From the IMG/VR virus record IMGVR_UViG_3300020202_000131, positions 1 through 42,647 of that record: DNA of 42,647 nt; one strand, 5' to 3'. Shown piece after piece: positions 19,511 through 28,133 of the stretch (the first letter of the stretch is position 1; each line of letters opens with the position of its first letter). This stretch comes from a virus. Under the pieces are notes generated by a model, which did no database searches, was not told where the DNA came from, and saw only the letters and a program-made list of their open reading frames with translations. The position numbers and the translations under genes are program-made.

Positions 19511-19858
19511 TTGAAACAGGTAATCATAATCGAGAAAGCAGACATAGAGAAGTTAAGAGAGGGAAAAACAATGTCGTTAAACGAATCTATTGACATTGCG
19601 TTTGAGGTGCGCGGGCAAGGAAGTAGTGGCGGATTAAAACGAAACACCATTCTTGACGCGATCGCATCTAACCCTGGACTCGCACCAGCAAAACTTGCCG
19701 AACTTGTCGAATCAACCCCCAATAGAATATACTCGCACATAACACATCTTAAAAAAGCTGGTCGTATTTACAAAGACCACAATAAGGGTGGCTGGTTTAT
19801 TAAGAATGGTAATGGCCATAAATCTATAAGGGGGGTCTCTAGCAATGGCCACAAATAA
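19511..19858 (+). CDS. Winged-helix DNA-binding protein, 115 aa
   Basis: TTG start at 19511 behind AAAAGGAGG. The N-terminal half (KQVIIIEKADIEKLREGKTM) is a small alpha/beta part. Residues 45-95 (RNTILDAIASNPGLAPAKLA, ELVESTPNRIYSHITHLKKA, GRIYKDHNKGGWF) form a typical winged helix-turn-helix with a beta wing. Predicted transcription regulator on a separate rightward unit near the tRNA. Confidence 0.72.
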   Translation: MKQVIIIEKADIEKLREGKTMSLNESIDIAFEVRGQGSSGGLKRNTILDAIASNPGLAPAKLAELVESTPNRIYSHITHLKKAGRIYKDHNKGGWFIKNGNGHKSIRGVSSNGHK

Positions 19859-20126
19859 GCAGCAGGTCATCACTGCCTCCGACATTGAGCGCGACCTTAA
19901 GATCAATACAATCCGCGGCCCACTAAAACGCAGGTGCAGTCAGTGTGGGCAGGGGTACTTTAGAAGGAATTTAGCAGAGGTCTGGACTACCCGGAATCTC
20001 GGAAGGCGTTACGGGTGGCATAAAGAGATAGCCAAAGTATGTATAAAGTGTCAGGATGAGAATGAGAGCAAGAGGATTCTGACGATCTGCGACGTGCAGT
20101 TTAGTAAGCTGGTAAAGAAGGCTTAA
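19845..20126 (+). CDS. Zinc-ribbon protein, 93 aa
   Basis: The ATG at 19845 overlaps the end of the regulator gene by 14 bases. CSQCG near residue 31 and CIKC near residue 67 form a four-cysteine zinc ribbon with a basic loop between (RRNLAEVWTTRNLGRRYG). Probably nucleic-acid binding. It is convergent with the late unit: its stop overlaps the DUF1353 stop by four bases. Confidence 0.65.
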   Translation: MATNKQQVITASDIERDLKINTIRGPLKRRCSQCGQGYFRRNLAEVWTTRNLGRRYGWHKEIAKVCIKCQDENESKRILTICDVQFSKLVKKA

Positions 20127-20506
20127 TTTCCCAACTTCTTACAGCGCTTGGCTCCGCTCCACCAGGCCGGCCAGCCCGCCACAGTTACGGCGGCATACAT
20201 CATATTCTTGCGCCAGGGGGCTATGCCAGTAACCCCCATAGCTTCCCGGAAGGTCCTGTCGGCCTGAGACTTGGTGCATGGTTTGGTCTGGTAGAGCCAA
20301 TCATGTATCACTGCGGCTGCATGAGCGGTATTGCCAGCCAACAGATAGGCCAATGGGAGCCGCGGGACCGATGCAAAGTCGGTGATAAAACCAGCTCGGA
20401 CATTCACCGGGCCCACGATATCGCTTTCGTATCGGAGATCCTCGGTAAGCTTCCAGGTCTCCTCGTCAATCGCCTGGACGATCAGCGGGTCTAAAAACCT
20501 AGCCAT
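20123..20506 (-). CDS. DUF1353 family phage protein
   Basis: 127 residues. Conserved features: VRAGFITDFASVPRLPLAYL (about 37-56), AVIHDWLYQTKPCTKSQADR (about 66-85), FREAMGVTGIAPWRKNMMY and AVTVAGWPAW near the C-terminus. DUF1353 proteins are frequent near phage lysis or tail genes and are often annotated only as conserved. The HDWLY and TDFASVPR motifs suggest a metal-dependent fold, but activity is unproven. It is the last gene of the leftward late unit. Confidence 0.85.
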   Translation of the reverse strand: MARFLDPLIVQAIDEETWKLTEDLRYESDIVGPVNVRAGFITDFASVPRLPLAYLLAGNTAHAAAVIHDWLYQTKPCTKSQADRTFREAMGVTGIAPWRKNMMYAAVTVAGWPAWWSGAKRCKKLGN

Positions 20507-20643
20507 TAGTCGCCGCAGTCACCACACTTAATGGTCGCCCCACACTTGGGACAGTTAATCCGCGTGCCACAGCAAGCCGCAATAGCCGTTAAAGTCGTTC
20601 CGCACTTACACTCGATCTCAATACCTTCCACCATTACTTCCAT
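20506..20643 (-). CDS. Small double zinc-ribbon protein, 45 aa
   Basis: ATG at 20641-20643, with AGGGGG upstream inside the preceding tiny gene. Its TAA overlaps the DUF1353 ATG (TAATG). Eight cysteines: CKC, CC, CPKC and CGDC, enough for two zinc knuckles. Function unknown. Confidence 0.65.
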   Translation of the reverse strand: MEVMVEGIEIECKCGTTLTAIAACCGTRINCPKCGATIKCGDCGD

Positions 20644-20715
20644 TTAGTCCCCCTTGATAATGATTTTATAGACCAGAAAATAAAATATGATCGCAGCCGC
20701 CAATGTCCATGCCAT
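20644..20715 (-). CDS. Tiny membrane peptide, 23 aa
   Basis: ATG at 20713-20715, directly after the DUF5675 gene; its TAA abuts the next ATG. Residues 2-20 are hydrophobic (AWTLAAAIIFYFLVYKIII). In the lysis-end neighbourhood it could assist a holin, but this is inference. Confidence 0.5.
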   Translation of the reverse strand: MAWTLAAAIIFYFLVYKIIIKGD

Positions 20716-21111
20716 TTAAGCGCTCCTTATGGTAAGCTGGAATTGGTCCTCCCCCTCAAGATGCTTCATGAAGCGGTGGAATCCCAGGCCCGAATCGGTA
20801 ATTGCCCATTGCTTATTGATCTCCGCGAACCCGACACCCACCAGGATGCAGCCGCGAGAGTCCGACATAGCGTGGTTCCCCTTATGGAACAAGATGTGTG
20901 TGCGGCCGGATACCGGGATCTCGAAAGTCTCCCCGAATTTGGGCGATATCATGCGACACGGGATATAATTCCCCTCGGGAATGCACGAGATATTAGGCTG
21001 GTTGTCTAGCCAGAGGCGCTCCATGGTCGTGCAGATGATGCCGTCGCCCTGGAGTACCCCAGGAGTCCCATCTGGCGTCGGGGTAAACCGAACCAGCGTG
21101 AGGTGCTTCAT
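20716..21111 (-). CDS. DUF5675 family phage protein
   Basis: 131 residues. Family landmarks: TMERLWLDNQPNISCIPEG (about 29-47), PKFGETFEIPVSGRTHILFH and KGNHAMSDSRGCILVG (about 57-92). DUF5675 proteins are common in phages. The conserved His, Cys and Gly pattern is reminiscent of murein-active or peptide-processing folds, but no activity is established. Its position after a membrane/coiled-coil gene makes it a lysis-module candidate. Start overlaps the upstream stop (ATGA). Confidence 0.85.
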   Translation of the reverse strand: MKHLTLVRFTPTPDGTPGVLQGDGIICTTMERLWLDNQPNISCIPEGNYIPCRMISPKFGETFEIPVSGRTHILFHKGNHAMSDSRGCILVGVGFAEINKQWAITDSGLGFHRFMKHLEGEDQFQLTIRSA

Positions 21112-21305
21112 TTGCTCCGGAGCATTTGCTTAATATCGTCAAGCTGTTTGGAGATCGAAGCATAGTTTGCCCGGAGCTCCGCGATATTTGTCTTAGCTTC
21201 TACGACGCCGGCGCCAATCCACCAGCACCAACCAAGGATTATTGTCTGGAGGACGCCTACCAGGAACATTATGATTTTAGACTTATCTCCGTTGCTTTCT
21301 GCCAC
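21108..21305 (-). CDS. Membrane protein with coiled coil, holin or spanin candidate
   Basis: 65 residues from GTG at 21303-21305, with GGAGG upstream. The frame is open to 21356, but that lies inside the preceding gene. Residues 11-33 are one transmembrane helix (IIMFLVGVLQTIILGWCWWI), followed by a periplasmic or cytoplasmic coiled coil (AKTNIAELRANYASISKQLD). Size and layout fit an XhlA-like holin accessory or an i-spanin. No canonical endolysin is adjacent. Confidence 0.62.
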   Translation of the reverse strand: MAESNGDKSKIIMFLVGVLQTIILGWCWWIGAGVVEAKTNIAELRANYASISKQLDDIKQMLRSK

Positions 21306-22695
21306 GTTTATCCTCCCCGGATTTGGCCACGGCGCCTGTCTCCATACCGAGGCCAATAGTTTTTTTCGAGCTCATTTGGTTTCCCAAAAAATCAGCAAGC
21401 CCCATGCGCCTAAATGGGGATTTGGCCAGGTCCACAACATTATCTGCGGTTTTAGTGAACCCCCTGGCTGCCTCCGGGATGGCGGAGGTCCGCACATCAA
21501 TTAGTTCGTGCTGTAGCCCAAGCTTCTTATCTAGCGTCGGAGAAATAGCCCCAAGCTTCTCGCGCAGGGCGATCCACATAGCCCTCTGTGCCTCAGTTAT
21601 TTCCGGAATAGCCGATGTATCCTTATTAAAAGACTTCCCAATCTCATCACCCAGGAAAACGCGCTCAATATTGGCGTTCATGAAATCCATAAAGTCACCC
21701 ATTCTTCTCATAAAGTTATTTTTATATTCAATAAGCGACTGGACGACCGGGTGATCGGTGGTGTTGTATCTCCTTGCCGCCTGCTGTATAACCGGATTCA
21801 TCGCATCGGCTACCTCTTTAGTTACGATGCTATTGGGCGGGATCGCCGGTGCGGAGGTTAGATCTGGTTTAATGCGGTTGGGCGCACCAGCCACCTGCTG
21901 GGCACTAGTCTTCGATACGTTAGAGATTTCACCTTCGATCTCTCCGCCCAGCTTATTTATGGCCCGCGTTGCCGCTTTTTCCATTTTTTCCTTATTGCTC
22001 GTGGCAAGGTTTGCCACGCCCTTATCCATATCAAGCGCAACCTCTCCAACCCTGGGCTGCCCCTTCATATATCGGCTTTCACGAATAAGCTTTGGTGCCT
22101 GGAGGTTGCGGTTAGCGATTTCTGTTTGAATCCCCCGCGTTGCTCGGCTCACCATCGGACCAGCAATACCCATGCCGGCCTCCAGGGCAAAGTCTGAGGG
22201 CCGCGTAGGCATTAGCTCTGCGGCGGTTGCCAGCGTCCCACCGCCCATGGCCGCTGCGTTTCGGACAACGTTTGCGGCGCCACTAGGAAGATACTCAGAT
22301 GCCGCCCCTGAGACATCGGAAACAATATTTCCAACAGAACCTAACGTTGCCTCCTTAAACTTCCTCCCAGCACCCTCCAGCCACCGGCGCTTCTCGTCAA
22401 GTATCTGTATGGGGTTGGTCGTTGTCGATGTCGGGAACGGATTGAGGAATTTTGTGACAGAGGCGGCTGCTGCCGGGGTGCTTGCCACGTTTACATCCCC
22501 CTCCCTAGAAACAATATCGGATGCAAACTTAGCAGTCGCCTGGGCCGGCCCAGCATAACGGCCGAGCAGACCGTCGCTTCGATCCATAGGTGGCGGTGCC
22601 TTTTCGCCGCGCATAGCCAGCTTAACGGCATAGATATTTTCCGGTGTCGGGTTGTCTATTTTTACTTTTTTACCATCGATAATAACAGTTGCCAT
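21283..22695 (-). CDS. Probable internal/ejection virion protein, 470 aa
   Basis: ATG at 22693-22695 right after the upstream stop; the ten extra codons to 22725 are not needed. The sequence begins ATVIIDGKKVKIDNPTPENI, then Ala/Gly/Ser-rich helical stretches (about 100-200) and long amphipathic helices (about 230-420), with a basic tail. This composition is common in podovirus proteins ejected with the DNA. No lytic domain is recognisable. Assignment is by position after the nozzle genes and composition only. Confidence 0.58.
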   Translation of the reverse strand: MATVIIDGKKVKIDNPTPENIYAVKLAMRGEKAPPPMDRSDGLLGRYAGPAQATAKFASDIVSREGDVNVASTPAAAASVTKFLNPFPTSTTTNPIQILDEKRRWLEGAGRKFKEATLGSVGNIVSDVSGAASEYLPSGAANVVRNAAAMGGGTLATAAELMPTRPSDFALEAGMGIAGPMVSRATRGIQTEIANRNLQAPKLIRESRYMKGQPRVGEVALDMDKGVANLATSNKEKMEKAATRAINKLGGEIEGEISNVSKTSAQQVAGAPNRIKPDLTSAPAIPPNSIVTKEVADAMNPVIQQAARRYNTTDHPVVQSLIEYKNNFMRRMGDFMDFMNANIERVFLGDEIGKSFNKDTSAIPEITEAQRAMWIALREKLGAISPTLDKKLGLQHELIDVRTSAIPEAARGFTKTADNVVDLAKSPFRRMGLADFLGNQMSSKKTIGLGMETGAVAKSGEDKRGRKQRR

Positions 22696-22696
22696 T

Positions 22697-23779
22697 TTAT
22701 TCAAAAACCTCAGCCACGGTTCCATCGGGAAGTGTTATTTTTTTACTACCGCCAGGCGGGGGGACATCTTGACCACCACTAACACCGAACAATTCCTTAA
22801 GCCCAGGCGATGTCTCTTCCTCGTCGGCAATTCTACCCTCAAGCTCCTCGATTACGGAAAGAATACGATTAAGGTTTGTCTCTGTTGGGAGTAAAACTTC
22901 CGGCATAATTGGGGCAAAGATTTGCTTTTCAGTCGGAGTAAACGCCGTGCCACCCATTTGCCGACCAAAGAGGGCGAAGTTTGTCCTAAGATCATTTAAA
23001 ACCCTCTGGCGTTCCGGCGGTAGGGTCCCGACATATTCCTTGAATTTTGCGATCGGGTAGTTTAAAAGTCCGGTGACATCAATATTATTTGCGATGGCGT
23101 AATTGAACCCCTCCTGCAATTTATGTGCGAGCCTTAGACTTCTACGGAAATCGTTGTACCTGAGCTTTACTGATGGCTCAACGTTTACTCGCTCCATTTC
23201 CTTCTGCCTACCGGTAATAGCGGCCTCCTTAGCTGGGCCAGTACCAATAACTGCGCCAGTGTTTGCTGAGACCTCTACATACCCGGGTTGTGGAATTTCA
23301 CTCACATCTCGCGTCTTAAGGTTCACGTAAAGCTTATTGCCGCCCTTCTGCCCCGACCGATAATACTCCGCCTGCGCTCGCTTGAGATCCTCGCTCGCTA
23401 GTTTATCTAGTTCCTCTGGCGTAAGTTTCGACCTATCAATGCCCGATACTGTTCGATAAGACACGTTCACCGGGCGCTTAAAGTCCGGCAAAGGCGGCCC
23501 CTCCACCGGAGTTTCCGTGGTAACCGTCTGAGATGTCATATAGTTAGACATCGGCGTATTCCCCCGGCGCAGACTCTCCGCCTCTTGCGCCAACTTGGAC
23601 ATCTCCTGAGTCGTCTTTTGGCGGTCTAGGTTGGCTTTCTTAATCGCCAGCACATCCGAGATCGTTTTATCGACGATCCCAGCGCCCGCATTAATCTTAT
23701 CCAGGGTGTACCCGCCGGGATCCCGGCCGCCGGACTCGTAGAAGGCCAGCTTTTGAATCATGTCTGCTAAATCAGCCAT
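22697..23779 (-). CDS. Probable internal virion protein, 360 aa
   Basis: ATG at 23777-23779 after AAGGAGAAATTC. Predominantly helical, with an N-terminal coiled coil (about 35-75), a region with DRSKLTPEELDKLASEDLKR, and a middle helical domain (KLRYNDFRRSLRLAHKLQEG). The C-terminal Pro/Gly linker leads to a short KKITLPDGTVAEVFE beta tail. Large helical proteins in this position of P22/T7-like phages are ejection proteins. I infer the same role. Confidence 0.58.
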   Translation of the reverse strand: MADLADMIQKLAFYESGGRDPGGYTLDKINAGAGIVDKTISDVLAIKKANLDRQKTTQEMSKLAQEAESLRRGNTPMSNYMTSQTVTTETPVEGPPLPDFKRPVNVSYRTVSGIDRSKLTPEELDKLASEDLKRAQAEYYRSGQKGGNKLYVNLKTRDVSEIPQPGYVEVSANTGAVIGTGPAKEAAITGRQKEMERVNVEPSVKLRYNDFRRSLRLAHKLQEGFNYAIANNIDVTGLLNYPIAKFKEYVGTLPPERQRVLNDLRTNFALFGRQMGGTAFTPTEKQIFAPIMPEVLLPTETNLNRILSVIEELEGRIADEEETSPGLKELFGVSGGQDVPPPGGSKKITLPDGTVAEVFE

Positions 23780-23790
23780 TGAATTTCTCC

Positions 23791-24825
23791 TTATCTAAAG
23801 CCGGAGTATACTTTTCCGGCCGTGCCAGCCACGTTAAGGGCGGTATTAAGATAATCGACCCAGTCCTTCTTCCCGGCATTAGCTTGGGCCTGGCCGAGAC
23901 GCTCGGCAACCCCCAACTCCCTCCGCTTGAGCCCCTGATTAAAAAGGGTGTCATCCCGGTTAGCCGAGAACGTCTTGCCGAATTGGTAGGCATTCTGTGA
24001 GCGGTCCTTATTGCGCTGTAATAGGTCCTCGATCGTCTTGCTTAGGTCGATGGTCCCCCTGGCACGCTCAGACTCCAGCGTATTAAGCCCGGAGGCCAGG
24101 TCGCGTCCGCGGGCGCCTTCGATCTTGTCGAGCGTGTAGCGGGAATTGGGGCTGGTGAGCATCCCCTGGCCGGCGAGATCCTCCGCGGCGCGCTGCTTAG
24201 CCGGTCCGTAGACCGTGTCGTCATAACCCGCCACAAGATTAGACCGGCCGGCATTGTAAACCTTGTCGAGCTGTTGGGTAAGAGCCATTAGCCGTTGCTC
24301 CTCGGCGCTCTTGGCGGCCCCGAGCGTCCCCGGGTTTACCAGAGCATCGGGATTCCCCATGATATACTCGTCCGCCAGGGAGTTAATTTGGTCGGGAGCC
24401 ATACCCTGGATGAACTTGGACGCAAAGCTCGGCGTTAGATTGGAGGCGACAAATTGGCGCACTTGATCCTCGGTTGGGAGAGACCCAGTTTGCGCCAAGA
24501 CGCGATCGGCGAATGCGGAAGCTAATGCGCGTGTACCACCGACGTATACATCATCTCGGTTATTATCCCGGAGCGGCTGCCCGAGGGCTTCATAGCCCTG
24601 GTCGAACGTGTTCCCGTAGGCGCGGGCGCCCTCAGTGTTGTAGATTGGGTTAATAAGATCGGCCACCCCCTGGTTACGGGTCGTCCGGCTCGTGAATGTA
24701 TGCCGGCGATCTGGCCCCGGGTCTTGCTGCCTACCAGCGTTTTTTTGGTCAATCGAATCCTTCCACAACGCAGTGGCCGGACTTATCCGAGAAACCACCG
24801 TTGCTACGTCACCCCAAAATCCCAT
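23791..24825 (-). CDS. Probable internal/tail-associated virion protein, 344 aa
   Basis: ATG at 24823-24825, six bases after the previous stop and preceded by TAGGAGG. Helical throughout, with YGNTFDQGYEALGQPLRDNN, SLADEYIMGNPDALVNPGT and a repetitive region YGPAKQRAAEDLAGQGMLTS leading to GARGRDLASGLNTLESERAR. The last motif type is frequent in long phage structural proteins. The C-terminal 20 residues (YLNTALNVAGTAGKVYSGF) are mildly hydrophobic, as in membrane-penetrating ejection proteins. Function inferred from position. Confidence 0.6.
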   Translation of the reverse strand: MGFWGDVATVVSRISPATALWKDSIDQKNAGRQQDPGPDRRHTFTSRTTRNQGVADLINPIYNTEGARAYGNTFDQGYEALGQPLRDNNRDDVYVGGTRALASAFADRVLAQTGSLPTEDQVRQFVASNLTPSFASKFIQGMAPDQINSLADEYIMGNPDALVNPGTLGAAKSAEEQRLMALTQQLDKVYNAGRSNLVAGYDDTVYGPAKQRAAEDLAGQGMLTSPNSRYTLDKIEGARGRDLASGLNTLESERARGTIDLSKTIEDLLQRNKDRSQNAYQFGKTFSANRDDTLFNQGLKRRELGVAERLGQAQANAGKKDWVDYLNTALNVAGTAGKVYSGFR

Positions 24826-24831
24826 ATATTC

Positions 24832-25107
24832 CTACCTCCTAACCGTAATGCACGAGCCGCTAACCGCATAGAGCTCTTGGCCAGCTCGCCACATCATCTT
24901 GACCGCGCCAGAGCTGAAAATCACCACTTCTCCATCTTTCATGTCCGTCAAATTCGGCGTCGAGCTCACGATCTCAAACTGCGCAGGCTGCGCCTGGCCG
25001 TATAGGTTCGTGAATTCCGAGTCAATCTTCCCCTGGCTGTCATGCGAGTTGTGGATAGGCCCGAACGCACATAAGCCAATGGCCGCCAACAGGATCCATG
25101 GCCTCAT
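24832..25107 (-). CDS. Small virion-region protein with signal peptide, 91 aa
   Basis: The ATG at 25105-25107 overlaps the nozzle gene stop (ATGA). N-terminal MRPWILLAAIGLCAFGP is a short signal sequence; cleavage near residue 15-20 is plausible. The mature part has the pattern STPNLTDMKDGEVVIFSSGA, then VKMMWRAGQELYAVSG, seen in small phage tail or capsid-surface proteins (a DGEVV turn and a short beta-sandwich). The signal peptide is unusual for such a protein. Confidence 0.62.
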   Translation of the reverse strand: MRPWILLAAIGLCAFGPIHNSHDSQGKIDSEFTNLYGQAQPAQFEIVSSTPNLTDMKDGEVVIFSSGAVKMMWRAGQELYAVSGSCITVRR

Positions 25108-27443
25108 TTGTTCGAAAGCGACTTCGCCGGCTCATAAAGGATATTCACGTTGTTGATGCCAAGCCCGATATCTGTCTCCCCATTCTGGAGGCGCAGCCGG
25201 ATCGTCTTAGCCTTCCGGGTTACCCCAGTTATCTCCCTGGAATAGCGGCCGCTGCCAGCGATCGAGAATGTGGAGTAGGAGAAATCACCCTCATCGCGGG
25301 AGGTTCCAATGGTCATTACGCCTCCGCCGGATTTGGTGCCATCTATTAGGTATTTAAGAATGTTCTTGTCGAAGAAATAGTCGCCCAATGGGAGGTCTGG
25401 GGTATCGTAAATCGAGACGATGGGGCTACCATTGAAATTGGTGCCGTAGTCCAGGCGATACACTGTTCCGCCGGTAACGGCGCCCCCGTAGAGCACGTTT
25501 CCGGCCTTGGCGTAGCAGTTAATCGGCAGGCCAACAATGGGCATCCAGGCGTCTGGGTTCGTGTTTGTAATTTTCGACTTGACATAGGTGAGCCGGAGCG
25601 TCGGGTCTGACGTGGTCGTCACCGTAAGCCAATAGCGATTAAGCCAATCCATGGCAAAGGCCCGGGCGTCCGTGGCCTGGCCCTCAATATGAGAGATTGT
25701 CACGTTATCCACGTTGGAATGAGGGTCCGCCACCGATTGAATTGTGGAGGCCCACTGGATGTATTTATTGATCGTCGGCGCATTGATGACTACGCCGGGG
25801 GAGATGCCCTGCCAGGTCTGCGTGGTAATATTAATAACGCTGGTGGAGGTCCGGTAGTAATAAGAAATAGCCCCGCCATTCGTATTTCGTGCGGAATCAA
25901 AGTTCCCCCAGGCGGTAATCGTGTTCATCGTGGAGACGTCCGATATGAATTGGCCTGTGGTGGCGGCCAAGAGCTTTATCGTCGAGAATCCGGTGAATGT
26001 GGAGGTGTAGAAATCGTAGGAGCACCCGCTGTCTAGCCCGGATGTCGCCTCGATGCGTATTTGGAACTGGGATCCGCTTAGGTCTGAGGATGTAAAGAGC
26101 ACCGGGACACTAAAGTTGTAGGTGATTTCATTGAAGTTTGTGTCTACCGGCATCCGCGTAAAGTCCGTGGTTTCCCCTGTCCGGTTGTTCTTAATAGTGA
26201 TCTTAACGTTGGGCGAGCAGCCACCCGGCGTACCGCGCGATACCAATGTTAGCGAGGTCGGATAGCCGAAGAAATTTAGGGGAACCGTCTCTGTGGATAG
26301 GCGTACGCGGTAGTCATACAGGGAGAGCCCGGGATTGGATAGCGAAATATGCGGGTTATTGTTCGCCGCGTAAGACGCGGGCGTCGGGTAGGTCGATCTA
26401 TTCATGTAAAACGGCTCCGTAGAAACCGTCAGAAGACCGGACAGCGTCGCCGTCGTGCCGGAAAATTGCCCCCGGCTAAATTCCGCCTGGCTGTCCCAGG
26501 AGTCCGTGACGATATTGGTTACCCCCTTATTAATTCTGGTAATATCGGGTTGAATTAGATCGCTAACACGCTCAATGTTGCGATAAACGCCTGTCTGCCC
26601 GAGAAAATGGCTCTGGCCGTCCAGAACGCGCACGGAATCATTGGAGACTACGCCGATATTCGCCTCCTCTTTGCGAGCCTTATAGTCCGAAGAGTTGTCT
26701 CCGTAAATCGTATAGATGCTATGCTCTTTGCCGGCTCGCAGTTGCCCCTGATAGATCCAAAGGGCTGTCCCGATCTGCCCATCCCCGCGGCCAACCGGCA
26801 CAACATTGATGGATGGCCAGGCAAACTGGTTATCCGGCGCAATAACGACGTTATCCGTCGTGATTACAGCGCTAAAGTAGAGGTCTGAGGCGGCATTAGG
26901 TGCGCCAAACCCCCAAACGCGGTCCTGGTAATATGCCCCGTAGCGGAATTTAGGCACATTGGGGGTCCCGTTGGACCCATTTAGGATGACTTTTGAAGTT
27001 CCGTCCCATGTTTGGACAAAATCTACCCCGTTAAACCCCCACATTTTATTGCGTACCTGGATCCAATTAAGGAGCGAGCCGGTATTAGAGGCGGAACTAA
27101 CCAGCACCCACGTGCTAAAGTCTGACGTCTCCAGGGTAACGCTGGAGTCGGTCACCAAAAACGTGGTTTGCCCGCTCTCCCGAACGAAAGGGAAAATTCC
27201 GGTAACCTTGGAGAGTGTTGCGCTCGAACCAAGAGCCACGTAGCCATTGATCCGCTCGATCTTCCCGTTATCAATGAATACATTCTGCATGTAGGGACTA
27301 TATTTCTTATCCAGCTTATGGCTGGGTAGCACGGTATTGAGGCCACCGCTAAAATCGTCGATCAGCTCCTGGTCGATACTAGGAGCAATGGCCGCCCCGA
27401 GGAGCGGAAGTGCTATTAGAAGGACCTGCCAGCGCTTTAGCAT
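25104..27443 (-). CDS. Tail nozzle / packaged-DNA stabilisation-like beta-propeller protein with signal peptide
   Basis: 779 residues. It starts with an apparent Sec signal (WQVLLIALPLLGAAIA, ending near residue 20), followed immediately by IDDFSGGLNTVLPSHKLDKK and YSPYMQNVFIDNGKIERING. That opening is typical of podovirus nozzle proteins (P22 gp10 / T7 gp12-like), which normally begin near FSGGLNT without a leader. Repeated W and G-x-D strand motifs follow (NKMWGFNGVDFVQTWDG, DRVWGFGAP, HFLGQTGVYR), as in a propeller. The C-terminal half is beta-sandwich-like. The start has GGAAGAGG upstream and overlaps the adaptor gene stop. Confidence 0.78.
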   Translation of the reverse strand: MLKRWQVLLIALPLLGAAIAPSIDQELIDDFSGGLNTVLPSHKLDKKYSPYMQNVFIDNGKIERINGYVALGSSATLSKVTGIFPFVRESGQTTFLVTDSSVTLETSDFSTWVLVSSASNTGSLLNWIQVRNKMWGFNGVDFVQTWDGTSKVILNGSNGTPNVPKFRYGAYYQDRVWGFGAPNAASDLYFSAVITTDNVVIAPDNQFAWPSINVVPVGRGDGQIGTALWIYQGQLRAGKEHSIYTIYGDNSSDYKARKEEANIGVVSNDSVRVLDGQSHFLGQTGVYRNIERVSDLIQPDITRINKGVTNIVTDSWDSQAEFSRGQFSGTTATLSGLLTVSTEPFYMNRSTYPTPASYAANNNPHISLSNPGLSLYDYRVRLSTETVPLNFFGYPTSLTLVSRGTPGGCSPNVKITIKNNRTGETTDFTRMPVDTNFNEITYNFSVPVLFTSSDLSGSQFQIRIEATSGLDSGCSYDFYTSTFTGFSTIKLLAATTGQFISDVSTMNTITAWGNFDSARNTNGGAISYYYRTSTSVINITTQTWQGISPGVVINAPTINKYIQWASTIQSVADPHSNVDNVTISHIEGQATDARAFAMDWLNRYWLTVTTTSDPTLRLTYVKSKITNTNPDAWMPIVGLPINCYAKAGNVLYGGAVTGGTVYRLDYGTNFNGSPIVSIYDTPDLPLGDYFFDKNILKYLIDGTKSGGGVMTIGTSRDEGDFSYSTFSIAGSGRYSREITGVTRKAKTIRLRLQNGETDIGLGINNVNILYEPAKSLSNK

Positions 27444-28132
27444 CCAGCCTCTTCCGGCTCGACGTATGAGCCCCAGTGAAACCCGGTCCCCTCGGAATCC
27501 TTAATGATGACGGATTCTAGCTTTTTTGCGTCAGCTATTACGGACGCCTTAATTGCTAACCCGTGGTCCCGATTATTTAGTTTCCCCATATAACAAAGGT
27601 GCACGGCGTAATCCTTGACCAAATCGTGGTAAACGGTGGGTAAATCCAACTCCGCAGACTCGCTGGAGGCTGCCGGCCGGTAAACGTAGCTCAAATAAAC
27701 CTTCTTCCCGACGGCGGATTCGGCAGTAGAGGGCCGCGGGTGGATCAATAGGTTCGACCCGTCGCGCACAAGATACTGCGGGCGCCCCTGGCTGTCGGTT
27801 GTCGTCTCCAGCCACATGGGTGAGATCTCAGCAAGCTCCTCCTCGGGGATGATCCTAAGCGGCAGGACATCTCCCGGGATGCTGGGATCCCCAAAATAGG
27901 CCTTCGTGGGCAGTATTAGGTCGCTGGCGTAGGTGCTAATGGCGTAGGAAGCCGTATTGGCTGTTACCTGAAAATTGGTTCGCTTGATCGGCTTTTTGAC
28001 CAGAGCCCCGAGATACCGCACGCCCTGGTCAATAAAACCGTTCAATTCGGCATCGGTGAAATCGGACGTGCTCGCCTCCGGCTGAGAGATCGCCTGACGA
28101 ATAAGTGTTCGGGTATCCGATTGTGTCGCCAT
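27437..28132 (-). CDS. Head-tail adaptor protein
   Basis: 231 residues. The N-terminal helix with TLIRQAISQPEASTSDFTDA and ELNGFIDQGVRYLGALVKKP is typical of portal-proximal adaptors (P22 gp4 / T7 gp11-like), as are the beta segment YAISTYASDLILPTKAYFG and the VYHDLVKDYAVHLCYM helix near residue 165-185. It would form the ring joining portal to nozzle. Gene order coat, accessory, adaptor, nozzle agrees. The stop overlaps the nozzle ATG by a few bases. Confidence 0.75.
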   Translation of the reverse strand: MATQSDTRTLIRQAISQPEASTSDFTDAELNGFIDQGVRYLGALVKKPIKRTNFQVTANTASYAISTYASDLILPTKAYFGDPSIPGDVLPLRIIPEEELAEISPMWLETTTDSQGRPQYLVRDGSNLLIHPRPSTAESAVGKKVYLSYVYRPAASSESAELDLPTVYHDLVKDYAVHLCYMGKLNNRDHGLAIKASVIADAKKLESVIIKDSEGTGFHWGSYVEPEEAGC

Positions 28133-28133
28133 A

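Noticed and set aside
25689-26036. Rightward frame inside the nozzle gene
   Set aside because: Antisense shadow of a well-supported structural gene.
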